DNA from: a virus | DNA: 21,856 nucleotides | Direction: 5' to 3' (one strand) | Virus record (IMG/VR): IMGVR_UViG_3300025897_001451 | Location: 1 to 21,856 of that record | In this document: positions 5,146 to 12,555 of the stretch, in pieces | Position numbering within the stretch: position 1 is the stretch's first letter | How the letters are laid out: each line of letters begins with the position of its first letter | Notes under the pieces: generated by a model | Told to the model about the DNA's origin: nothing | The model's database searches: none | The model's input: the letters and a program-made list of their open reading frames with translations, nothing else | Made by a program: the position numbers and the translations under genes

Positions 5146-5919
5146 TTATTTAATTTTAAGATCATCAAACTGAATAATACTAGTTTTGTTTATCTTTTTA
5201 AGAGACTGTGGGTGTTTCCAACTTGCCTTAGAGGGACGGTATATACCAAACTTAACATATTGTATTCCGCAACTAAGCATATATGAATTAGGAAATGTTT
5301 GATTAATCCCTAACGATTTACTTTGGACAGTATACCTAATACGGTTTTTATCTAATTGCTGAGAAATAACTTTTATATCATGCCAAGGCCCAAGTAAATC
5401 ACTTCTAGTTACTGGACCATACTTACCATTAACAATAGTAAATGTTCTTCCGTTAGGAACTTTTCTATATTCGTCAAACGTCTGTACTCTTAATGTCCCT
5501 TTATGAACATGTAACATAAATGGAGGTTTTGCTTCTTTGTTGCAACGTTTATTATGAGTATGTATTTGAAAGAAAGATTCATGACGGCCTTTAAATCCGC
5601 CAAGCATTCTAAATTGGAATTCTACAACTGTTACCCCGTTGTTATATCTTTTACTGTGTAGTTCGTTTCTCTCTGCAAACATTGGCCCATATGCTTTCTT
5701 TTTAGCATCATAAGGTATCCCTGGCTTGCCACCTTCTAAGATAAATTGTAAAGCTCTGTCTCCTTTATAATTGACCCATTTGATATCTTGACCGTGCAAG
5801 AAATCGTTATGAGTCCACATAGGAACATTCCAATCAGAATCTTGATAACTATCTTGATAAGCATAAGCAGATGTAAAACTTAATAACAAAACTGCTAAAG
5901 TTAGTATTAGCTTTCTCAT
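5146..5919 (-). CDS. Secreted polysaccharide-lyase-like protein
   Basis: The protein begins with a clear Sec signal peptide: MRKL, a hydrophobic core LTLAVLLLSF and an SAYA cleavage site around residue 20. The remaining ~237 residues look like a single jelly-roll domain with an AERNELHSKR segment, a SFFQIHTH segment and PPFMLHV, reminiscent of the polysaccharide lyase family PF14099 (heparinase/alginate-lyase fold). The best start is the ATG at 5919, with GGAG at ideal distance; four further in-frame codons begin with TTG. A consensus sigma70 promoter stands just upstream, implying early, isolated expression. Export of a glycan-active enzyme before lysis would be unusual; remodelling of host surface glycan is one inference. 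Catalytic residues are not assigned. Confidence 0.68.
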   Translation of the reverse strand: MRKLILTLAVLLLSFTSAYAYQDSYQDSDWNVPMWTHNDFLHGQDIKWVNYKGDRALQFILEGGKPGIPYDAKKKAYGPMFAERNELHSKRYNNGVTVVEFQFRMLGGFKGRHESFFQIHTHNKRCNKEAKPPFMLHVHKGTLRVQTFDEYRKVPNGRTFTIVNGKYGPVTRSDLLGPWHDIKVISQQLDKNRIRYTVQSKSLGINQTFPNSYMLSCGIQYVKFGIYRPSKASWKHPQSLKKINKTSIIQFDDLKIK

Positions 5920-5951
5920 ATTATTCTCCAATTAAGTTTAATTTATACCTA

Positions 5952-5980
5952 ATTATAACAGAATAAATTTTTTTTGTCAA
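5952..5980 (-). promoter_or_regulatory. Full-consensus sigma70 promoter
   Basis: TTGACA, 17 bases, TATAAT on the minus strand: a complete match in both boxes with optimal spacing. The predicted transcript begins about 26 bases before the lyase-like ATG. Few phage genes in this window have so strong a promoter, which suggests high early expression. Confidence 0.85.
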
Positions 5981-5984
5981 CCTA

Positions 5985-6176
5985 TTAGTGTACCACTGCC
6001 CCGTCATTGTACAAGTTAATCCCTGCGGCTTGTAACATCATTAATAATGACATTGGACAGTCTGTTTCTTTTGATCCATCTGGAATAAAAATTCCTTTGA
6101 CTCTACCATCATCTCCAAAGATAAGAGCCCAGTCATTTTCTTCCATTAGCTCGTTTAATTCACCTTTAACTTCCAT
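5985..6176 (-). CDS. Small acidic protein of unknown function (63 residues)
   Basis: The ATG is preceded by a strong GGGAG ribosome site. The protein is acidic at the N-terminus (ELNELMEEND), has a short beta-rich middle (WALIFGDDGRVKGIFIP) and a helical Met/Leu-rich stretch (MSLLMMLQAAG). No family is recognised. A minus-strand TATAAATA octamer 69 bases upstream suggests late expression, separate from the early lyase-like gene downstream. Confidence 0.7.
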   Translation of the reverse strand: MEVKGELNELMEENDWALIFGDDGRVKGIFIPDGSKETDCPMSLLMMLQAAGINLYNDGAVVH

Positions 6177-6244
6177 TTTGTTTCTCCCAAAAAATATGAT
6201 TGAATTAAATTTAGTATTCTAGTGTAGTGTAAACGTATTTTAGA

Positions 6245-6252
6245 TATTTATA
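6245..6252 (-). promoter_or_regulatory. T4-type late promoter octamer
   Basis: Exact TATAAATA on the minus strand between tRNA-Thr and the 63-residue gene. T4-like phages use this single box for gp55-directed late transcription. Inferred from sequence identity only. Confidence 0.55.
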
Positions 6253-6290
6253 AAAAGAGTGTTTCTTTTCTCGTATTTATTATGTATTTA

Positions 6291-6366
<76 letters not shown>

Positions 6367-6382
6367 AATATAATACTTATTA

Positions 6383-6643
6383 TTACTGTGAATCGATATT
6401 ATCTAATTCCGGCTCTGGTTCTGTTTGTTTTGGGAGTTCTTTTTGATAAGATTGTATAATAAAGTTTTGAATTTCTTCTACATCAACTGTTCCTGAATCT
6501 AGCATCTTAATAGCTTCTCCGGCTGTTTTTGCTTGTTTACTTCTTACTAGGTATGCTGCTACACCTACGAATTCGTTTCTTGTTAAGCCTGTTAGATCTA
6601 AAGTGCTATTCAAAAAAACTGATGCTTTTGATTTCGGTATCAT
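6383..6643 (-). CDS. Hypothetical protein, 86 residues
   Basis: ATG with AAGGA ribosome site. The N-terminal ~60 residues are predicted mostly helical (LTRNEFVGVAAYLVRS, TAGEAIKMLDSG), followed by a flexible acidic, Gln/Pro-rich tail (KQTEPEPELD). Not recognised. It has its own promoter region, with both a sigma70-type promoter and a TATAAATA octamer immediately upstream, so it could be transcribed early and late. tRNA-Thr follows 16 bases after its stop. Confidence 0.7.
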   Translation of the reverse strand: MIPKSKASVFLNSTLDLTGLTRNEFVGVAAYLVRSKQAKTAGEAIKMLDSGTVDVEEIQNFIIQSYQKELPKQTEPEPELDNIDSQ

Positions 6644-6659
6644 ATACTTTCCTTTTTTA

Positions 6660-6667
6660 TATTTATA
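6660..6667 (-). promoter_or_regulatory. T4-type late promoter octamer
   Basis: Exact TATAAATA on the minus strand, 16 bases before the ATG of the 86-residue gene, a typical late promoter distance. It sits just downstream of a sigma70-type -10 box, giving a tandem early/late arrangement. Confidence 0.6.
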
Positions 6668-6672
6668 GTTTA

Positions 6673-6701
6673 AGTATATAACACTTTTAAAGTATTGTCA
6701 A
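6673..6701 (-). promoter_or_regulatory. sigma70-type promoter
   Basis: TTGACA-17-TATACT on the minus strand; a shifted TATATA at spacing 15 overlaps it. Expected start is near 6666, reading into the 86-residue gene and tRNA-Thr. Confidence 0.7.
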
Positions 6702-6703
6702 CC

Positions 6704-7234
6704 TTAATGAGTTTGTAGATGATTAATTATTGGAGTAGGACAAGAACTTAGTACTAATGAAAATAAAGGATCTGGTTTTTGTTTATGATGTATTTGATTA
6801 TGATCTACCCAAAGTTCTTGTATTTTAAATGCATCTTTTTCTAATGCTCGTCTACATTCTATTGTTTCGTAGACTCCGTTTATTTTTTGTAAGAAATGAA
6901 CTAGTTCGTGTGCTAATATTACTTCTTGAAAATGATCAACAACCATATGTACAGTAGGCTCATTTCCAATAACTATTTCATTAATTTCGTCATTGTAATA
7001 TCCAGCAATGTGACAGGGATCTGGAACCATATCAAAAAGTTCTTTACACATCTCTTCTTGTGTAGAAATTTTTACTGTAGGTAATTGTTCTCCGTTATAT
7101 TTTAAGTCAGTATTCTTTTCAATAAATTTTATTACAGTCATCATATTATTATGAGAATCTAATTTAGTATTAAATGCATTAAATGCAAGTACTACAAAGA
7201 ACGTAAGTCCTAATAATATAAAGATTTTTTTCAT
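6704..7234 (-). CDS. Membrane-anchored zinc metallopeptidase-like protein (HELVH)
   Basis: A short Lys-rich start followed by a hydrophobic segment (residues 4-20, IFILLGLTFFVVLAF) indicates a signal anchor or uncleaved signal peptide. The extracytoplasmic part carries HELVH at 109-113, the HExxH zinc site, and a downstream helix with Glu132 three residues before Ala135 (ALEKDA) that may give the third ligand. Paired cysteines (63/74 and 127) may form disulfides. It overlaps the upstream oxygenase stop (ATGA) and is the last gene of an eight-gene operon. It resembles small phage zincins near the envelope; the substrate is unknown. Confidence 0.72.
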   Translation of the reverse strand: MKKIFILLGLTFFVVLAFNAFNTKLDSHNNMMTVIKFIEKNTDLKYNGEQLPTVKISTQEEMCKELFDMVPDPCHIAGYYNDEINEIVIGNEPTVHMVVDHFQEVILAHELVHFLQKINGVYETIECRRALEKDAFKIQELWVDHNQIHHKQKPDPLFSLVLSSCPTPIINHLQTH

Positions 7235-7707
7235 TCTGGTATAGTTCCTACTATGTGTATTCGATCAAACTCTTGCGGGTTACAATTCATTGCAGTATGT
7301 TTATCATGAGTATTTACTATATAAGGATGTCCATTGTTTGGCACATGTTGCATTTTTTCATTTTCAATAACAAAACATTTTTCGTTAGTAATAACTGCTA
7401 AGTGCATTCTTAGTTCTTTATCTCGATGCCAAGAATAGCATTGGCCAGATTTTAATTTAAGTATACGGGTTCTATATAGATTATTCTCAGTAATAAATTT
7501 TGCTATTTCAGTACTTGGATCTATAACAAATTTTGTATATCTTTTATTATTTTCAGGGCTAGATCTATGTAACTGAGATACATACGGATTACCATCAGGA
7601 GTTTGAAGATACATATGCTTTTGATTTAACCAACCTAATGTATCTTCTAGTTCTTTTATTTCTAGTTTAATCTTAACAAGATCGTATTGTCGATCAACCT
7701 TTTCCAC
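7231..7707 (-). CDS. Aspartyl/asparaginyl beta-hydroxylase-like 2OG oxygenase
   Basis: The C-terminal half shows the double-stranded beta-helix signature of the Asp/Asn beta-hydroxylase family: His94-x-Asp96 in YSWHRDKELRMHL, the VNTHDKHTAMN block with His137, and Arg149 in FDRIHIVG as the 2-oxoglutarate anchor. The first ~75 residues are a helical extension. The start is a GTG two bases after the clpP stop; no in-frame ATG lies before the ordered region, and an AAGAGA precedes the GTG, so translation is probably coupled to clpP. Next to a protease, a protein substrate is plausible, but free amino acids or nucleic-acid bases are not excluded. Confidence 0.72.
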   Translation of the reverse strand: MEKVDRQYDLVKIKLEIKELEDTLGWLNQKHMYLQTPDGNPYVSQLHRSSPENNKRYTKFVIDPSTEIAKFITENNLYRTRILKLKSGQCYSWHRDKELRMHLAVITNEKCFVIENEKMQHVPNNGHPYIVNTHDKHTAMNCNPQEFDRIHIVGTIPE

Positions 7708-7708
7708 A

Positions 7709-8299
7709 CTACGGTCTCTTTTCTATAATCTCGTCTGCAAGTCCATATGCTACTGCTTCTTCAGCACTCATAAACTTATCACGATCCATGTCACGCTCAA
7801 AGTCTTCGTATGTTTTGCCTGCTGTATTGTGCTTTACATATAACTTAGTTAAGTTTTCTTTTAAGTATTGAATTTCTTTGTATCGAATTTCAATATCGCT
7901 TGCCATACCTTGAGCACCACCACTAGGCTGATGAATCATTGTACGTGCATTAGGCAACAACTTACGTAATCCTGGACTTCCTGCTTGTGCTAGGAATGAT
8001 CCCATTGAACATGCTTGCCCCATTACAATAGTATGAATCTTTGGTTTAATAAATTGCATAGTATCGTAAATAGCCATTCCAGATGTAATTACACCACCTG
8101 GACTATTAATATAAAAATAAATATCTTTTTCAGAGTTATCAGATTCTAAATACAATAACTGAGCAACAATTAAGTTAGATGTAACATCTTCAACTGGTCC
8201 GTTAAGTAATACAATTCTTTCTTTTAGTAACTTTGAATAAATGTCATATGAGCGTTCGCCGCCTGATTCTTGTTCTACAACCATAGGTACTAATGGCAT
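7709..8299 (-). CDS. clpP: ATP-dependent Clp protease proteolytic subunit
   Basis: Full-length ClpP of 196 residues, the serine protease barrel that degrades proteins unfolded by ClpA/X/C. The catalytic triad is intact: Ser98 in GQACSMGSF, His123 in MIHQPSGG and Asp172 in DMDRDKFM, each offset by the same 13 residues from the E. coli precursor numbering. The oligomerisation handle segment and the ADEII terminus are present. The ATG overlaps the preceding stop as TAATG with GGAGG before it. No Clp ATPase is seen in the window, so the subunit would rely on host ClpA/ClpX/ClpC or be incorporated into the host barrel. The phage also encodes ClpS 12 kb away, pointing to control of host proteolysis. 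Confidence 0.96.
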   Translation of the reverse strand: MPLVPMVVEQESGGERSYDIYSKLLKERIVLLNGPVEDVTSNLIVAQLLYLESDNSEKDIYFYINSPGGVITSGMAIYDTMQFIKPKIHTIVMGQACSMGSFLAQAGSPGLRKLLPNARTMIHQPSGGAQGMASDIEIRYKEIQYLKENLTKLYVKHNTAGKTYEDFERDMDRDKFMSAEEAVAYGLADEIIEKRP

Positions 8300-8487
8300 T
8301 ATAATTCCTCCGCAATTCCTAATAGTTCAGCAACAAGTAATCCACTTGCTAACCAAACAATACTTCCTGTAAACAATGCTACTATACACCCTGCAATACG
8401 GGTTACACTTTTTATAAGACTAATATAAAAATGTTTTCTACTTACGTCCACTGGTTCTGGAACATATACTCTTTCTGGTATCGGCAT
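8299..8487 (-). CDS. Small membrane protein, 62 residues
   Basis: The N-terminal ~20 residues are polar ([15 protein letters not shown]), then a long hydrophobic stretch (about residues 25-58, with [15 protein letters not shown] and [14 protein letters not shown]) could form one long or two short transmembrane helices. AAGGA ribosome site; TAATG overlap with the gene upstream and again with clpP downstream. Position directly before clpP suggests co-regulation, but no function can be inferred. Confidence 0.75.
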   Translation of the reverse strand: MPIPERVYVPEPVDVSRKHFYISLIKSVTRIAGCIVALFTGSIVWLASGLLVAELLGIAEEL

Positions 8488-8711
8488 TAACGTCCTTCCT
8501 TTATATTGTATGAGTCTGGCCCAGGTGTAGTAAATTCATATCCAAATGCATTGCCTACATAGACTCTGCCATTGTACTTCATATGAATTTTATTCGTAGC
8601 CATGAACACGTTCATTGAATCTTTACTTCTAAAGTTGTCAATTTCTGCCTCAACAACTTTTTCATTGTTTGTGCATGTTACCATACACTTATTTTCAAAT
8701 ACTTCTTTCAT
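8487..8711 (-). CDS. Small beta-rich hypothetical protein, 74 residues
   Basis: Short protein with alternating beta strands (CMVTCTNN, NKIHMKYNGRVYVGNAFGYEFTTPGP) and no membrane segment. The ATG overlaps the upstream small gene by ATGA, and its end runs into the next by TAATG, so it is firmly embedded in the operon. Family not recognised. Confidence 0.72.
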   Translation of the reverse strand: MKEVFENKCMVTCTNNEKVVEAEIDNFRSKDSMNVFMATNKIHMKYNGRVYVGNAFGYEFTTPGPDSYNIKEGR

Positions 8712-8872
8712 TGTGTAACTTTACCCCTTTGTTCAACATGTTTTTTAATAAAAGTATGCGGAACTTTTGGATTTAATTTTTTTAATTCCTTCTTACTGTA
8801 TGTATCAGGATGTCTAATGCCATACTTGTCCATCTGGCTTAACGCCCATTCGGTATAGTCTTTTTTAGTCAT
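8708..8872 (-). CDS. Small basic hypothetical protein, 54 residues
   Basis: Encoded between two genes by ATGA overlaps at both ends, with GAGG as ribosome site. The sequence starts MTKKDYTEWALSQMDKYG and continues with a Lys-rich segment (YSKKELKKLNPKVP), predicted helical and basic. Overlaps and ribosome site argue that it is real despite its size. It fills a stretch that would otherwise look non-coding. No family recognised. Confidence 0.7.
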   Translation of the reverse strand: MTKKDYTEWALSQMDKYGIRHPDTYSKKELKKLNPKVPHTFIKKHVEQRGKVTQ

Positions 8873-9372
8873 GTTGTTACCTCAATTTTGTATTCAAAGT
8901 TTTGGGTTTGGGGATTGATGTTAATCTGTCTTGCACCGTTACTAATATGGAAATGTGTTGCCATAGGAGTTAGCGGTGAAAGTGTTACAAGACGTTTTGT
9001 TGTAGGACGAGATGTGTTTAAAAATTCTCTTACTTTATTAATAATTTCTCTTCCAGCTCCTCTTTTACGAGACCAAACTGTATATGCTACTGCAATATCA
9101 CCTTGTTGACTGTCTTGACATGCCGCTTGACTCATGTAATCCATTTCTCTAACAGTTGAAGGCACTTCATTTGTAAAAGCTACACATATGATAGCTTCAA
9201 TATCTTCCTCAAATTTAAGACCGTATATTTTTCTTTGTGAAGAAAGACGCCAAGCTAAATCTAACTCAGGTCTAACTGGATCTTCAGATACATCTATATC
9301 AGTTAATTCTACAAGCTCGGTTCCTTTAACCCACTTGTAAAAGTTATCTAATTTTTTTTTGAATACTTGCAT
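8869..9372 (-). CDS. GNAT-like acyltransferase
   Basis: The middle of the 167-residue protein reads IAVAYTVWSRKRGAGREI, consistent with strand beta4 and the acetyl-CoA-binding R/QxxGxG/A loop (RKRGAG) of GNAT N-acetyltransferases. It is followed by a helix and the TPMATHFHISNGAR segment that resembles the terminal motif. The ATG at 9372 is one base after the upstream stop with AAGG before it. A longer in-frame reading to 9477 would overlap the upstream gene by about 100 bases and is rejected. Acetyl acceptor unknown. Family call is moderate. Confidence 0.6.
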   Translation of the reverse strand: MQVFKKKLDNFYKWVKGTELVELTDIDVSEDPVRPELDLAWRLSSQRKIYGLKFEEDIEAIICVAFTNEVPSTVREMDYMSQAACQDSQQGDIAVAYTVWSRKRGAGREIINKVREFLNTSRPTTKRLVTLSPLTPMATHFHISNGARQININPQTQNFEYKIEVTT

Positions 9373-9373
9373 T

Positions 9374-10045
9374 TTATACCTTATAAAGTTTACTGTAATT
9401 AAGTCTAGTTTCGTTAACGTCAAAGTTTCTGTTTTTAGTATGATCTTTAACTTTTGCTTTAATTTTTTTACGATCACCTATCTTATAATCAACTTTATTC
9501 ATAAAACTAACTAAGTCGCCGTTGAGGTCAGCAACATAATTGAAACTTTCCCATTGCTCACTCCAAAACTTATTCAATACCTTAATGACTCCTTCAACAG
9601 GATCTTTTACTTTGCCAATATGCTGACTATTTCTATATTCCATACGTAGTAACTTTTTAAACTTACTTTCTTCTACTTCACGTTTAACAAGTTCAGGAAC
9701 ATAAGCTAGTAATCCTAACTTATTAAAAGGTACATCTTTTAAATTTAAAATAGCAAAAACATCTTTTTGAAAGTCAGACATATTATTACCTAATAATTGC
9801 ATTGTGTATCTACGGAAATGTTTATTTGCTATTTCTACACCTTCATAGTCGTCTTCGGTTACAGTAAAGTCTACAAAGTCAGGGTCTGAATAATCACCAA
9901 AGTGTTGTTTAACCATATCTTTGTTTGAATGTTTTGTAGGAGTGTCTTCTGAATATCTTTGTGTATTTTTAAGATATCCGTTATTAATACGTTGTGCTGC
10001 AAAACAAAATGCTAGTGCTTCTTGTAACGGAACGGTTTTTGCCAT
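9374..10045 (-). CDS. Conserved-type phage hypothetical protein, 223 residues
   Basis: First gene of the eight-gene operon, with a sigma70-type promoter ~35 bases upstream. It is cytoplasmic, without signal or membrane segments. The N-terminal third is helical (LQEALAFCFAAQRINNGY) and acidic around 50-70 (DFVDFTVTEDDYEG). The C-terminal 40 residues are Lys-rich and basic (KKIKAKVKDHTKNRNF), as in nucleic-acid-associated proteins. The tail (NFDVNETRLNYSKL) feels familiar from marine T4-like phage hypotheticals, but I cannot name a function. Confidence 0.75.
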   Translation of the reverse strand: MAKTVPLQEALAFCFAAQRINNGYLKNTQRYSEDTPTKHSNKDMVKQHFGDYSDPDFVDFTVTEDDYEGVEIANKHFRRYTMQLLGNNMSDFQKDVFAILNLKDVPFNKLGLLAYVPELVKREVEESKFKKLLRMEYRNSQHIGKVKDPVEGVIKVLNKFWSEQWESFNYVADLNGDLVSFMNKVDYKIGDRKKIKAKVKDHTKNRNFDVNETRLNYSKLYKV

Positions 10046-10077
10046 GTCTGCCTCTTACTTAATGTTAATTTAAGTAT

Positions 10078-10106
10078 ATAGTAACATCACTTAACATGAA
10101 TGTCAA
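10078..10106 (-). promoter_or_regulatory. sigma70-type promoter for the clpP-containing operon
   Basis: TTGACA-17-TACTAT on the minus strand upstream of the 223-residue gene. The -35 box is perfect and the -10 box imperfect. It is the only promoter-like sequence seen before the chain of overlapping genes down to 6704. Confidence 0.6.
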
Positions 10107-10109
10107 GTA

Positions 10110-10205
10110 TTATTTTGGCGGAGTTTCTTTGTTCCAACTATAAAGCATATAGACTATAATAGATAAAGATAAAATTAAAAATAGTAATCCAGCTAGTTCG
10201 ATCAT
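10110..10205 (-). CDS. Single-span membrane micropeptide, 31 residues
   Basis: The ATG overlaps the stop of the SprT-like gene as ATGA. The peptide is one predicted transmembrane helix (AGLLFLILSLSIIVYMLY) with a short charged tail (SWNKETPPK). The overlap and the hydrophobic design resemble the many tiny membrane proteins of T4-like phages. The stop lies just before the next promoter. Function unknown. Confidence 0.6.
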   Translation of the reverse strand: MIELAGLLFLILSLSIIVYMLYSWNKETPPK

Positions 10206-10681
10206 AAATCGTATTGAGCCCATTTCTTTTTAGAATATCCGTTCTTTTCAGCCCAACGAACAAAGAGTCCACATTCGCGGCCGTGTGCTTCAATTTCCCA
10301 CGGTTGATCCCAGTAGTCTTTCACACATTTTTGATTTGGAGAAAGCCATTCTCCTTTCCATCTACTACCTTGTTTAGCTGATGGTTCGTACAGTTCATTC
10401 CTAGCAAATTGCTTTACATGAACCATTTCGTGTGCTACAGTTTCTAATAATCTACGTATTCTTTTATGTTTGTTGATTTCTAACCCAAATTCTCTAGGAT
10501 TTAAGCCATCTTCTAGAGGCCATGCATAGCCATAATTTTCATCTTTTTTGAAATCTTTTAGATGAATTTCAATATCAAGTGTCTGCATTCTAGGCATTAG
10601 CATATTGCAACAGTACTCTGCCATGCTTTTAACGTACTTCTTTTGGCTATTAGTGCCACCAATAACTTCGATATTGTTCAT
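10202..10681 (-). CDS. SprT-like zinc metallopeptidase-domain protein
   Basis: The 159-residue protein has HEMVH at 84-88 (HExxH) and, about 40 residues later, PWEIEAHGRE, where Glu129 or Glu131 can provide the third zinc ligand as in SprT/wss1-type zincins. The region before the motif (EIHLKDF...GLEINKHKR) corresponds to the beta strands of the fold. It is cytoplasmic, unlike the anchored zincin at 6704. SprT-like proteins in other systems act on DNA-protein crosslinks; whether this one does is unknown. Expressed from the sigma70-type promoter upstream; ribosome site weak (AAAGG). Confidence 0.75.
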   Translation of the reverse strand: MNNIEVIGGTNSQKKYVKSMAEYCCNMLMPRMQTLDIEIHLKDFKKDENYGYAWPLEDGLNPREFGLEINKHKRIRRLLETVAHEMVHVKQFARNELYEPSAKQGSRWKGEWLSPNQKCVKDYWDQPWEIEAHGRECGLFVRWAEKNGYSKKKWAQYDL

Positions 10682-10711
10682 TTGTTGACCTTTAAGTTAC
10701 TATATGTATAT

Positions 10712-10739
10712 ATTATAGCATCATTGATCATTAAGTCAA
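10712..10739 (-). promoter_or_regulatory. sigma70-type promoter for the SprT-like gene
   Basis: TTGACT-16-TATAAT, with the same box sequences and spacing as the ligase promoter at 573-600. Start expected near 10705, about 25 bases before the ATG. Confidence 0.75.
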
Positions 10740-10742
10740 CAC

Positions 10743-10925
10743 TTAATTGTCTATTTTTTCTATGATTATAGTGCCTTGATCACCAATTGACATCTTTAAA
10801 TTATCGCCTTCTTTCCAGCCTCGTTCTTCAGAGATTTCTTTAGGGATTTTCATTGTAACACAGCCGTTTTCGTCTGGTTCTCCAAAAACATCATCTTTCT
10901 TAAAAACCCATGTATTTTTTGTCAT
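10743..10925 (-). CDS. AbrB/MazE-type (SpoVT-AbrB) DNA-binding domain protein
   Basis: Sixty residues forming one swapped-hairpin barrel domain. The MKIPKEISEERGWKEGDNL segment is the standard SpoVT-AbrB strand-helix-strand (IP..I....GWKEGD.L), followed by a closing strand (TIIIEKI). Such domains dimerise to bind DNA in transition regulators and in antitoxins of MazF-like toxins. No toxin lies next to it; the neighbour upstream is divergent. It is more likely a small phage regulator. Ribosome site AAAGGA. Confidence 0.72.
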   Translation of the reverse strand: MTKNTWVFKKDDVFGEPDENGCVTMKIPKEISEERGWKEGDNLKMSIGDQGTIIIEKIDN

Positions 10926-10980
10926 ATTATTTCCTTTATGTGTATATATTTAACTAGTTTAAAAATTTAGTAAATACTTT

Positions 10981-11418
10981 ATGGACAACTATTTTAACGC
11001 ATTTTACCATATTGTAAAAGAAACTCAAGAATCTTCAGGGTATGATTTACCGGTTGATCTTGAATCATATATTGTCATGCTTTTATCTCATCATATAGAT
11101 AAGCCTGACTGGCTTCCAGAAAAATCTTTTGCTGAAGTGTATCTATCTTTATCAGAGACTGGCCAAAAAAGATTAACTGCAAAAGAACTAGGTGACGCAT
11201 GTCTTTTTATGACAGGAGTATTCCCAGCTTACGCAAAGAAAAAGAATAATATAAGATACTTTCAAGATATAGGTTCTAGTTCTTATGAGGTCGTAAACGA
11301 ATTAATTCCTGGTAGTTTATTTGGACAGCTATCTACACATTTTATATTTTTAAGTAGTTTTATTGAATACACAATAAACAATTCAAAAAATAATATTCAT
11401 TCTATTATGGATTTATAA
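10981..11418 (+). CDS. Hypothetical protein, 145 residues, plus strand
   Basis: One of the few plus-strand genes. It is predicted all-helical and soluble, with aromatic-rich helices (NYFNAFYHIVKET, YIVMLLSHHID) and a conserved-looking middle (LGDACLFMTGVFPAYAKKK). The region upstream is AT-rich without a clear Shine-Dalgarno; an AAATA box 10 bases upstream could be a weak late promoter. Its last 14 bases overlap the end of the convergent oxygenase gene. No family recognised. Confidence 0.72.
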   Translation: MDNYFNAFYHIVKETQESSGYDLPVDLESYIVMLLSHHIDKPDWLPEKSFAEVYLSLSETGQKRLTAKELGDACLFMTGVFPAYAKKKNNIRYFQDIGSSSYEVVNELIPGSLFGQLSTHFIFLSSFIEYTINNSKNNIHSIMDL

Positions 11419-11968
11419 ATTCCATATCTGCAGCCACAATAAACCTATCTTCTTCTGATTGCACTATGCCTGGACGATGCCATTGCTTTCCAGGATAGAT
11501 TAACCATTGTCCAACTTTTGCCTGTGCAAAATATCTTGTCTTAGGATCAGCTTCAGGACCTTCAGGTGCCATTTCTGTACCTGCAGTAGTCGTATCAATA
11601 TTGTTTGGAAGATGCAAATAATAAACTCCACTAACTGTATGTGTTTGATCGCTTCGATGATGATGATGCCAAAGTTTATCTCTATCTTCTGGAAATTTTA
11701 ATGAAGTCATATAACTCCAACTTTGTAAGTTTGTTATCTTAACTTCTCGTTTACAGTAAGCAAAGCACGACCAAATAAAACTCATGCTTAGATTAGTCCA
11801 ATCTTCAGTACCATATCTAAAAGGAGACATTACTTGATATTTAGGTAAATCAAAAGAATAATTTTCTTGTTCTACTTGTTTGCGAACATCAATGCACATT
11901 CGTAAACGTGCATCGTCTGTTATTAGATTATTCCAGTCATAATATTCGTCGTTTGTATTTTTATCCAT
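11405..11968 (-). CDS. Fe(II)/2-oxoglutarate-dependent oxygenase, possibly leaderless
   Basis: Double-stranded beta-helix oxygenase of 187 residues. A HHHH cluster (101-104) followed by SGVYYLHLP supplies the first iron ligands, His164 in YPGKQWHRPG the distal one, and Arg175 in EEDRFIVAA the 2-oxoglutarate anchor. It is distinct from the tandem pair at 616-1901 but of the same broad phage group. A sigma70-type promoter lies so close that the expected first transcribed base is the A of the ATG, and no ribosome site is visible. Substrate unknown. Confidence 0.78.
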   Translation of the reverse strand: MDKNTNDEYYDWNNLITDDARLRMCIDVRKQVEQENYSFDLPKYQVMSPFRYGTEDWTNLSMSFIWSCFAYCKREVKITNLQSWSYMTSLKFPEDRDKLWHHHHRSDQTHTVSGVYYLHLPNNIDTTTAGTEMAPEGPEADPKTRYFAQAKVGQWLIYPGKQWHRPGIVQSEEDRFIVAADMEFINP

Positions 11969-11974
11969 AGTACT

Positions 11975-12003
11975 AATATAACACCTTTATTACAAAAAGT
12001 CAA
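11975..12003 (-). promoter_or_regulatory. sigma70-type promoter with start at the oxygenase ATG
   Basis: TTGACT-17-TATATT on the minus strand. Six bases separate the -10 box from the ATG, so the transcript should begin at or within a base or two of the start codon. Confidence 0.68.
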
Positions 12004-12006
12004 GTA

Positions 12007-12543
12007 TTATTTTGTAACAGTCATATTAGCTAAAGGATTTTCTAAAGCCTTGTTAATTTTCTTATCTAACTTTTCTTCTAGAGCATTAATTTGTGCATCA
12101 ACTTTAGATAACTTATCGTCCCAACGTTTATCTGTATTTGAAATTAGTGTTCTAATTTCTGTTTCGCTAGAACGAAGTTGTTCCCTTACTTCTCTGTCAG
12201 CAGTTCGACTACGTTTATCAATTACTGCAATTTGATCAGTTTGATCACCTATTTCAATACGTAAATCTGTGCGAATATCTCTAGCAGTAGCTTGTGCATC
12301 GCTTACTAGTTCTTTCATAGTATCAACTTCTTTACGCATTACACTTACTTGTTCTTGAAATCCGCTTAGATCTGGAGCAACATAAGTTTCAATTTTATCA
12401 CGCATGTTCATATAGTCTTTGTAAAATTCAAATCCACCATAAAGTCCTCCACCAAGTGTAGTTAGTGCAGTAATTATTATTAGCATCTTTCCGCCTCTAA
12501 ATTTCACACCAGCGAATTCAATTTCTGTTTTATTTTCGGCCAT
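12007..12543 (-). CDS. Membrane-anchored coiled-coil protein, 178 residues
   Basis: A transmembrane segment near the N-terminus (about residues 20-40, MLIIITALTTLGGGLYGG) is followed by roughly 120 residues of charged heptad-like helix (MRKEVDTMKELV, DKRSRTADREVREQLR, LEEKLDKKINKAL), indicating a long coiled coil on one face of the membrane. Strong double AGGAAGGA ribosome site. It is the last gene of a cluster of exported or membrane proteins, starting 12 bases after the Thr-rich gene. It could tether or space partner proteins. Function unknown. Confidence 0.75.
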   Translation of the reverse strand: MAENKTEIEFAGVKFRGGKMLIIITALTTLGGGLYGGFEFYKDYMNMRDKIETYVAPDLSGFQEQVSVMRKEVDTMKELVSDAQATARDIRTDLRIEIGDQTDQIAVIDKRSRTADREVREQLRSSETEIRTLISNTDKRWDDKLSKVDAQINALEEKLDKKINKALENPLANMTVTK

Positions 12544-12555
12544 TGTTTTTCCTTC

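Noticed and set aside
9373-9477. Longer N-terminus for the GNAT-like protein
   Set aside because: It would overlap the upstream gene by about 100 bases; ATG at 9372 has a ribosome site and sits one base after that gene's stop.
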